Below, piece by piece: positions 58,699-64,000 of a DNA stretch of 64,000 nt. Numbering within the stretch: the stretch's first letter is position 1; each line of letters starts with the position of its first letter. The notes below the pieces were generated by a model. It was not told the DNA's origin and did no database searches. It saw nothing but the letters and a program-made list of their open reading frames with translations. The position numbers and the translations under genes are program-made. Source of the DNA: Paenibacillus mellifer (GTDB taxonomy: Bacteria > Bacillota > Bacilli > Paenibacillales > Paenibacillaceae); NCBI RefSeq assembly GCF_023195895.1, contig NZ_JALPRK010000009.1, positions 122,236 to 186,235 on the forward strand, written 5' to 3'.

Positions 58699-58726
58699 TT
58701 TACAGTTTTACTCAAGAGAGTATAAT
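58699..58726 (+). promoter_or_regulatory. Promoter of tRNA-Pro
   Basis: TTTACA and a perfect TATAAT, 16 bases apart, 41 bases upstream of the mature tRNA. Confidence 0.7.
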
Positions 58727-58766
58727 TTATTAATGTTTCCCCCGTATAAATGAATACTACAACCGA

Positions 58767-58840
58767 CGAGACGTGGCTCAGCTTGGTAGAGCGCTTGCTT
58801 CGGGAGCAAGAGGTCGCAGGTTCAAATCCTGTCGTCTCGA
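58767..58840 (+). tRNA. tRNA-Pro (anticodon CGG)
   Basis: A full cloverleaf: acceptor CGAGACG/CGTCTCG, D arm GCTC/GAGC, anticodon stem CTTGC/GCAAG with loop TTCGGGA (CGG), and T arm with TTCAAAT loop. Discriminator A; CCA is not encoded. Confidence 0.95.
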
Positions 58841-58875
58841 TTCTTATTTAAGAATATAGGTCTTTGAATTCATAG

Positions 58876-58914
58876 ACAACAACCTTTTGGATGTTCAATC
58901 CAGAAGGTTGTTGT
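58876..58914 (+). terminator. Terminator after tRNA-Pro
   Basis: ACAACAACCTT and AAGGTTGTTGT pair with an inner GAT/ATC; TTTTTCT follows on the plus strand. Confidence 0.8.
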
Positions 58915-58939
58915 TTTTCTATTGTGATCTTCCGGACGA

Positions 58940-59449
58940 CTAACTCAAGTAACGAGTTCGGATAACCCCCATGTGATGAAGCTCGTGTCCTGCGATGCCG
59001 TAAGCGAGCGCACGCACCGAAATGCTTACGCTGTTGGCTGTGCCCTTGCGGGACCATGCCTCCGTCGGTAACCCCCGCAGCAGTGTGACCGTCGATTTCC
59101 GTACCGCCCGGTAGTCTTCGGCCAATTGCGCCGTTGTCCAACTTCCGAAAGGAGGAATGAACAATTCCTGGTCGAAACCGGGTAAAGGCGTCTGATCCCC
59201 TCTTGCAAATCGGAGCAGGCGGTAGCTCATGACGCGTTCACTGTCAGCGATGTGGCCCACGACTTCTTTCAGCATCCATTTTCCATCCGCATACCGATAG
59301 GCGCTCTGGCTTTCGGTCAACGATGCCAGGAGCTCGGTCATATGCTTTTCCTGAGCGAGCAGAATGTCAATGATGTTGCCTTCCGGCACCAAACGGATAT
59401 ACGTGCCTGCGTCCCCAGCATATTCTTCTTCTGACGGTCTTTGGTTCAT
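58940..59449 (-). CDS. DinB-family protein (YfiT-like)
   Basis: 169 residues. A four-helix bundle with metal ligands H in VVGHIADSE and GHELHHMGV. These match the YfiT/bacillithiol-transferase branch of DinB proteins. Substrate not known. Confidence 0.85.
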   Translation of the reverse strand: MNQRPSEEEYAGDAGTYIRLVPEGNIIDILLAQEKHMTELLASLTESQSAYRYADGKWMLKEVVGHIADSERVMSYRLLRFARGDQTPLPGFDQELFIPPFGSWTTAQLAEDYRAVRKSTVTLLRGLPTEAWSRKGTANSVSISVRALAYGIAGHELHHMGVIRTRYLS

Positions 59450-59545
59450 GTATAATCACCTTTCTATGAAGTTATAGAAAACAATATCTCTTCCCCATGC
59501 TCTACCGCAATTTTTTAGCGAAAATCGTACCTTCGGCATGTCTAT

Positions 59546-59692
59546 TCAATTCGCGAAAGAATAGAACTCTCCTTTCAACGTGGTCTTGTTGAACCCGAAC
59601 TTTCTTACAACAGCATTAATACCGATATGTCCGTCCTCGATCTCCTGCACAATGGCCAACTTCTCTACGTCGGTAAGCTCTTTAATGGGCAT
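59546..59692 (-). pseudogene. Truncated IS3-like transposase OrfA, N-terminal 48 residues
   Basis: The frame from 59692 encodes MPIKELTDVEKLAIVQEIED followed by a helix-turn-helix (AVVRKFGFNKTTLK), then frays and stops. This is the N-terminal part of transposase helper proteins. No OrfB and no intact IS ends are found nearby. It looks like an insertion remnant between the DinB and exporter-like genes. Confidence 0.6.
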
Positions 59693-59697
59693 GAAAA

Positions 59698-59757
59698 ATG
59701 CTCCCCCTCACAGTAAACAAGTTTTATTATTTCACCTGTCTACCGTAGGGGGAGCAT
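59698..59757 (-). terminator. Terminator of the exporter-like gene
   Basis: ATGCTCCCCCT and AGGGGGAGCAT form an 11-bp stem with a 38-base loop; five T follow on the minus strand. Confidence 0.6.
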
Positions 59758-59773
59758 ATCAGCTTCTGTTTGA

Positions 59774-60697
59774 TTATGATATTTTCAGCTCCGCCTTCGC
59801 TTGCAGACGTCCCCGCTCCTTGATCGGAAGCGGCAGTCCCAGCTTCAGCAGCTCAGCGTAGATCCAATCCGCATGATAAGCATAAACAATTTCGATGTTA
59901 TGACGTTGTTCTTCACTATGATAACCCGCCGCCAGCGATTCAACCTGCTCGTTATCGCTCTCAAGCAGCAGCAGTCGATGCTCGTTAATCAGTTGCTGCA
60001 AAATGACCAAATGCTCATAAATATGGCGATAAGATTCAATCTCCTCGCCGATACGATCCATCGATTCGCTCAGGTTTCGCGTCAAATGAAACTCTTCTTT
60101 GCACAGTTGATAATATTTCACCAAGCAATCCAGCTCTGCACGAAAACTCTTCAAATTGACGGCTTCCCTGCAGGTCGTGATCTGCCCGAACAAATCGGCC
60201 ATCCGTTTGGCGACGGCTTTACGCGCTTTTTCCAGATCAGCTTCATGTTTAGGCGGGAAGACTACCAAGTTAACGATAACGGCAACGGCAATCCCGATCA
60301 GCGTGTCCGTGATCCGATTAATCCCATAAAAAATTGGACTTTCACCCGGCTGAAGGTTAAGCATGATCGCTAAAAATACGATACACCCGATGGAGATCGA
60401 CTTGTTCCATTTCAGCAAATTGCAGACATAGATCACGACGATGACCCCCAATGCGCAATACACCGCATTTCCCGGTTCGATCATGGCGAAACCCGCACCC
60501 ACGATCGCCCCAACGAAGGTTCCCATCGTCCGGTGTTTCCCGGCCGTAAACGAGTTGGTGACCGAATTCTCCATTGAAATGATCGTTGCAATCGCGGCAT
60601 AGAAAGGATACTCCAGGCGCATCAACGCCGCAATGATCACACATAAACAGATCGCTAGCCCCGTCTTGATATTGCGCAAACCGATCGTCCATTTCAA
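59774..60697 (-). CDS. Aromatic acid exporter family protein (ArAE/DUF939-like)
   Basis: 307 residues. Six predicted membrane helices in the first 150 residues, then a long cytoplasmic helical domain (DLEKARKAVAKRMADLF onward). Preferred start is a TTG at 60697, eight bases after GGGGGG; the GTG at 60706 has no room for a site. Homologues belong to the ArAE_1 family; the substrate is not known. Confidence 0.8.
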   Translation of the reverse strand: MKWTIGLRNIKTGLAICLCVIIAALMRLEYPFYAAIATIISMENSVTNSFTAGKHRTMGTFVGAIVGAGFAMIEPGNAVYCALGVIVVIYVCNLLKWNKSISIGCIVFLAIMLNLQPGESPIFYGINRITDTLIGIAVAVIVNLVVFPPKHEADLEKARKAVAKRMADLFGQITTCREAVNLKSFRAELDCLVKYYQLCKEEFHLTRNLSESMDRIGEEIESYRHIYEHLVILQQLINEHRLLLLESDNEQVESLAAGYHSEEQRHNIEIVYAYHADWIYAELLKLGLPLPIKERGRLQAKAELKIS

Positions 60698-60850
60698 CTT
60701 TATCACCCCCCCAATCTAGCTCCGACCGTATTATATAGAATGTGTTCCATCTGCCTCAACCTAATTAAACATCACAGATCGGCTATTTTCGCCGCAAATC
60801 GTGACGTTTTCATGAAACTTTCTTGGAAACGATCGTTTCTCAACACCTAG

Positions 60851-60879
60851 TTGTCATTATCTGGATCTCCGTGTATAGT
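60851..60879 (+). promoter_or_regulatory. Promoter of the thiamine operon
   Basis: TTGTCA and TATAGT with 17 bases between, ending 27 bases before the TPP aptamer. Confidence 0.8.
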
Positions 60880-60905
60880 AATCATGACAATTCCAAACGA
60901 ATCAA

Positions 60906-60990
60906 CACTAGGGGTGCCGTAAGGCTGAGACGAATCGGAAGATTCGGACCCTTTGAACCTGAATGGGGTAATACCTGCGTAGGGAAGTGG
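60906..60990 (+). promoter_or_regulatory. TPP riboswitch (THI element)
   Basis: The conserved pieces GGGGTGCC, GGCTGAGA, ACCCTTTGAACCTGA and GGGTAATACCTGCGTAGGGA occur in order, with a variable P3 stem CGAATC/GATTCG. A terminator follows at 61054. TPP binding should stop transcription of tenI-thiS-thiG-thiH. Confidence 0.96.
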
Positions 60991-61053
60991 AGAGTTCAGT
61001 GTACATGACCGGATATCGTCCTATAGGGCCTATTTATTCCGATTCTGAACCTA

Positions 61054-61081
61054 GCCCCCTCTTCGCAGAGGGGGCTTTTTT
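61054..61081 (+). terminator. Riboswitch terminator
   Basis: GCCCCCTCT and AGAGGGGGC with a TCGC loop, then six T, 63 bases past the aptamer. Confidence 0.92.
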
Positions 61082-61112
61082 GCATTTCATTCCACACTTG
61101 AAGGAGGTACCT

Positions 61113-61775
61113 ATGCCGAATCGAAATTCCGCGCAGAATGCGCCTGAACTCCATCTGATCTCTACCTCTCCCATAGACATTCCTAAACTCCTTAGTGTAT
61201 CGCTGGCGGCCCTTCCTTATCTGGATTACATTCATGTGCGGGATAAGCAACTCACCGCCAAAGGCCAACTGGAAGTCCTTCAAAGGATGTTGGAATCTGG
61301 CATCCCGCTGGGCAAAATCGTTGTGAACGACCGACTGGACGTCGCGTTGGCCACCCGAGCTGCTAACCTTCACTTAGCCGGACACAGCCTCTCTCTTGGC
61401 TCCGCCCGTCCGCTAGCCAGCGGGATGCGGTTGGGCAGGTCTATTCATTCGGCGGAAGAAGCGGTTCAGGCCGCCGCAGATGGGGCGGATTATTGCTTAT
61501 TCGGACATGTGTACGATACAGCCAGCAAACCGGGACTTCCCGGCAGGGGGCTCGCCGCGTTGACGGCCACTGCTAAGGCTTGCCCGTTTCCAGTCATCGC
61601 TATTGGAGGCATCCGTCCGGATCAAGCCGGAGAGATCATCCGCTGCGGCGCTCGGGGTATTGCGATCATGACCGGTCTATTTCATGCACCGGCCCCGGCG
61701 GAAGAAGCCCAATCCTACCGCTTATCGATGCAGGCCGCTTGGAAAGGAGGTGAACCACGTGCAGGTTCGTCTTAA
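61113..61775 (+). CDS. tenI: Thiazole tautomerase TenI
   Basis: 220 residues from the ATG at 61113 (AAGGAGG site). It has the ThiE/TenI barrel, but YCLFGHVYDTASKPGLPGRG is the TenI form of the loop and the ThiE pyrophosphate motifs are missing. TenI converts the thiazole product of ThiG to its aromatic tautomer. The first gene of the operon; thiS starts inside its end by 17 bases. Confidence 0.85.
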   Translation: MPNRNSAQNAPELHLISTSPIDIPKLLSVSLAALPYLDYIHVRDKQLTAKGQLEVLQRMLESGIPLGKIVVNDRLDVALATRAANLHLAGHSLSLGSARPLASGMRLGRSIHSAEEAVQAAADGADYCLFGHVYDTASKPGLPGRGLAALTATAKACPFPVIAIGGIRPDQAGEIIRCGARGIAIMTGLFHAPAPAEEAQSYRLSMQAAWKGGEPRAGSS

Positions 61776-61962
61776 TGGGAAAGAGACGATATTAAACGAA
61801 GGCTGCATCACACTTGCAGATCTATTAGCAGAGCCTCCATGGAGGGACCGAAAGCTGCTGATAGAACTGAACGGTACGGTCGTGAAAAAGGAAGACTATC
61901 CCGTTATCCCGTTATCTGAAGGGGACCAAATTGAGCTTGTCCATTTCGTAGGAGGAGGTTGA
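61759..61962 (+). CDS. thiS: Sulfur carrier protein ThiS
   Basis: 67 residues from a GTG at 61759, eight bases after AAGGAGG. A small ubiquitin-like protein ending in the GG tail needed for thiocarboxylate formation. Overlaps the end of tenI. Confidence 0.92.
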   Translation: MQVRLNGKETILNEGCITLADLLAEPPWRDRKLLIELNGTVVKKEDYPVIPLSEGDQIELVHFVGGG

Positions 61963-61967
61963 TCCAC

Positions 61968-62753
61968 ATGCAGGACTTATTCCATATTGGCGGCAAGGCC
62001 TTGTCCAGCCGTTTATTTATCGGTTCCGGCAAGTATAACCGGAACAGCTTAATTCCCGAAGTCATCGAACGTTCGGGAGCCGCGGTCATCACCGTGGCTT
62101 TGAGAAGGGTGAACCCCGATTGGGAAGAGGAAAATTTGCTGCATCATATCCCTTCGCACATGACGCTGTTGCCGAACACCTCCGGCGCCCGGAACGCGGA
62201 AGAAGCCATCCGAATTGCCAGATTGGCCAGGGCAGCGGAGATGGGCAATTGGATCAAGCTGGAGGTCATCCAGGATCAGCGTTATCAGTTGCCCGACAAC
62301 CTGGAAACGATCAAAGCGACCGAGGTGTTGGCGGCGGAAGGGTTCGTTGTCCTTCCCTACATGAGTCCGGATTTGTCAGCAGCGCTCCGGTTAAGGGATG
62401 CGGGAGCCGCTGCCGTCATGCCGCTCGGTTCACCGATCGGCAGCAACCGCGGTTTGCGGACGAAGGAGCTGATCCAAATCCTCATCGAAGAAGCGAGACT
62501 GCCGGTCATTGTAGACGCCGGCATCGGCAAACCTTCTGAAGCCGCGGAAGCGATGGAAATGGGGGCGGCAGCGGTCCTCTTGAACACGGCGATTGCGACC
62601 GCCCGAGATCCGCTAGGTATGGCCGAAGCCTTCCGCGGAGCCGTAGCTGCGGGCCGATTAGCCCATTTGGCAGGACTGGGGCCGGTTGAACCAAACGCAG
62701 TTGCCTCCTCCCCGCTAACCGGGTTTCTGGATGCAGTGGGGGCCGAGGCATGA
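61968..62753 (+). CDS. thiG: Thiazole synthase
   Basis: 261 residues from the ATG at 61968 (GGAGG site). A TIM barrel with the Schiff-base Lys in WIKLEVIQD and GSPIGSNRG. Makes thiazole phosphate from deoxyxylulose phosphate, ThiS-COSH and dehydroglycine. Stop overlaps thiH by four bases. Confidence 0.95.
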   Translation: MQDLFHIGGKALSSRLFIGSGKYNRNSLIPEVIERSGAAVITVALRRVNPDWEEENLLHHIPSHMTLLPNTSGARNAEEAIRIARLARAAEMGNWIKLEVIQDQRYQLPDNLETIKATEVLAAEGFVVLPYMSPDLSAALRLRDAGAAAVMPLGSPIGSNRGLRTKELIQILIEEARLPVIVDAGIGKPSEAAEAMEMGAAAVLLNTAIATARDPLGMAEAFRGAVAAGRLAHLAGLGPVEPNAVASSPLTGFLDAVGAEA

Positions 62754-63859
62754 GCTTTTATGACATCCTGCAGGCATGGGAATCATTCCCCTTTTCACAG
62801 CGACTACAGGGTTACAGCGACGTGGATGTACGGCGGGCACTAGGCAAATCCAAGCTCGATGCGGAGGATCTACTCGCCTTACTGTCGCCTGCGGCCGGAA
62901 GACATCTGGAGGAAATGGCACAACGAGCCCGGCAGATCACCCAAAACCAGTTTGGGAACGTGATCCAGTTGTTTACGCCGATGTATGTGTCCGATTATTG
63001 CGTGAACCACTGCGAGTATTGCAGCTTTAGTTCGATCTATGATTTTCCGCGAAAGAAGCTGGATATGCGAGAGGTCGATCGGGAAGCCGCCGCGATTGCC
63101 GCAACCGGCATCCGCCATATCCTGCTGTTGACCGGAGAATCTCGCAAGGATTCCCCCGTCGATTACCTGAAAGCATGCGTTAAGGTTCTGCGCGAGCATT
63201 TTACCTCGATTGGTATTGAAGTGAACCCGATGTCTGTCAGCGAATACGAAGAACTAGCAATAGCAGGTGTAGATAGCCTAACGGTATTTCAGGAAGTATA
63301 CCACCGCGAAACCTATGCCAAACTCCATGTGAAAGGCCCCAAACGCAATTATCGGAATCGGCTTGAGGCCCCGGAGCGCGGCTGCGCCGCAGGCTACCGA
63401 TCCGTAAATATCGGCGCATTACTCGGCTTATATGATTGGAGACAGGAAGCGGTTATCGCAGCCTTGCACGCCGATTACTTACAAACCAACTATCCGAGTT
63501 GTGAGATCAGCTTGTCAATTCCCCGGTTCCGCCCCTTCCTGGGAGAATACCAACCAGATTCAGATGTGACCGATCGGGCGTTAGTGCAAGTCCTGCTTGC
63601 CTACCGTCTGTTTCTACCGCGGGCAGGAATCACTTTGTCCACCCGGGAGCCTGCCCGATTACGCGACAAGTTGGTTCATCTCGGAGTTACCAAAATGTCA
63701 GCCGGGGTATCCACGGCGGTTGGTGGTCACTCCCAAGACGGAGGAACCCCGCAATTTGATATTTCCGATGAACGCAGCGTCTCCGAGATCCGAGAGATGC
63801 TTTATCAGAATGGACTGCAGCCGGTGTTTAAGGATTGGGACATCTTAATCCCAAATTGA
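62750..63859 (+). CDS. thiH: 2-iminoacetate synthase ThiH (radical SAM)
   Basis: 369 residues. The radical SAM cluster C84-x3-C88-x2-C91 in YCVNHCEYC, with the ThiH-type C-terminal block [14 protein letters not shown]. Cleaves tyrosine to dehydroglycine and p-cresol. It replaces the glycine oxidase ThiO used in B. subtilis. No thiF follows in the window. Confidence 0.94.
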   Translation: MSFYDILQAWESFPFSQRLQGYSDVDVRRALGKSKLDAEDLLALLSPAAGRHLEEMAQRARQITQNQFGNVIQLFTPMYVSDYCVNHCEYCSFSSIYDFPRKKLDMREVDREAAAIAATGIRHILLLTGESRKDSPVDYLKACVKVLREHFTSIGIEVNPMSVSEYEELAIAGVDSLTVFQEVYHRETYAKLHVKGPKRNYRNRLEAPERGCAAGYRSVNIGALLGLYDWRQEAVIAALHADYLQTNYPSCEISLSIPRFRPFLGEYQPDSDVTDRALVQVLLAYRLFLPRAGITLSTREPARLRDKLVHLGVTKMSAGVSTAVGGHSQDGGTPQFDISDERSVSEIREMLYQNGLQPVFKDWDILIPN

Positions 63860-63900
63860 TGCCTGGAGCCTAAATCATTGGGGGAAGTGCCCTTGATTGA

Positions 63901-63942
63901 AAAAGAATCGGCCTGGTGGGTTTATACCGGGCCGATTCTTTT
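63901..63942 (+). terminator. Terminator of the thiamine operon
   Basis: AAAAGAATCGGCC and GGCCGATTCTTTT, a 13-bp stem, 42 bases past the thiH stop. Confidence 0.85.
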
Positions 63943-63974
63943 CAAGATTGCGGATCCTGTGCTGTCACCGGCGA

Positions 63975-63999
63975 AAATGTTGCAATTTGTGCAACATTT
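63975..63999. repeat. 25-nt perfect palindrome at the right edge (family D)
   Basis: AAATGTTGCA, a 5-base loop ATTTG, TGCAACATTT. Same 25-nt size as the units of arrays A and B. Probably the first unit of a further array cut by the window end. Confidence 0.6.
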
Positions 64000-64000
64000 C

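Noticed and set aside
61113..61775. Naming the first thiamine gene thiE.
   Set aside because: The active-site loop reads FGHVYDTASKPG, the TenI form; ThiE pyrophosphate residues are not seen.

Overview
The window is about 64 kb of an endospore-forming Firmicute chromosome. The evidence is the spore genes gpr, spoIIP, yqfC and yqfD, a HrcA/CIRCE heat-shock operon, AddAB in place of RecBCD, comEA/EB/EC/ER, a leucine T-box on leuS, and gene order close to the Bacillus subtilis yqf-yqe-com region. The GC content is well above that of B. subtilis and there are many intergenic repeats. Together these suggest Paenibacillus or a close relative; this is inference, and no 16S gene is present.

Layout. 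1-5.3 kb (minus strand): pgpH (cut by the left edge), phoH, yqfD, yqfC, yqeY, rpsU and a HIT hydrolase. 5.6-10.9 kb: an ABC-2 exporter (ATPase plus two permeases) downstream of a two-component system. 10.9-23.4 kb: a recombination and repair block read addB-addA-sbcD-sbcC. 23.5-25.2 kb: a small unknown gene and an RlmI-type methyltransferase. 25.4-27.6 kb: a Na/Pi symporter (yqeW-like), a Nudix hydrolase and a repeat-rich spacer. 27.6-31.5 kb: mtaB, rsmE, an M50 protease and prmA. 31.6-33.1 kb: four small genes. 33.2-38.2 kb: dnaJ, dnaK, grpE and hrcA with CIRCE. 38.2-47 kb: a GNAT, hemW, lepA, a LacI regulator, a YqxA-like protein, spoIIP, gpr and rpsT. 47-58 kb: holA, an ECF sigma/anti-sigma pair, comEC, comEB, comEA, comER and leuS. 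58.7-60.7 kb: tRNA-Pro, a DinB-like protein, a transposase remnant and an aromatic-acid-exporter-like protein. 60.8-63.9 kb: a TPP-riboswitch operon tenI-thiS-thiG-thiH.

Compared with B. subtilis as I recall it, the run hrcA to yqeW and the run rpsU to pgpH would be adjacent. Here the HIT, exporter, two-component, sbcDC and addBA block is spliced between them. A LacI gene sits inside lepA-spoIIP and a sigma/anti-sigma pair inside comEC-holA.

The most unusual signal is non-coding. Three separate intergenic arrays (15.67-15.85, 26.39-26.58 and 48.27-48.46 kb) each hold four imperfect palindromes of 21-27 nt. The three sequence families are unrelated, but the geometry is nearly identical: starts are 50/51, 62 and 50/51 nt apart, and the last two units are inverted relative to the first two. 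A fourth palindrome of 25 nt begins at the right edge. There is also a three-copy tandem repeat of about 137 nt (27.14-27.53 kb), a three-copy dispersed repeat of about 59 nt (5.56, 34.32 and 48.62 kb), and an unassigned structured RNA with a terminator tail (5.35-5.46 kb).
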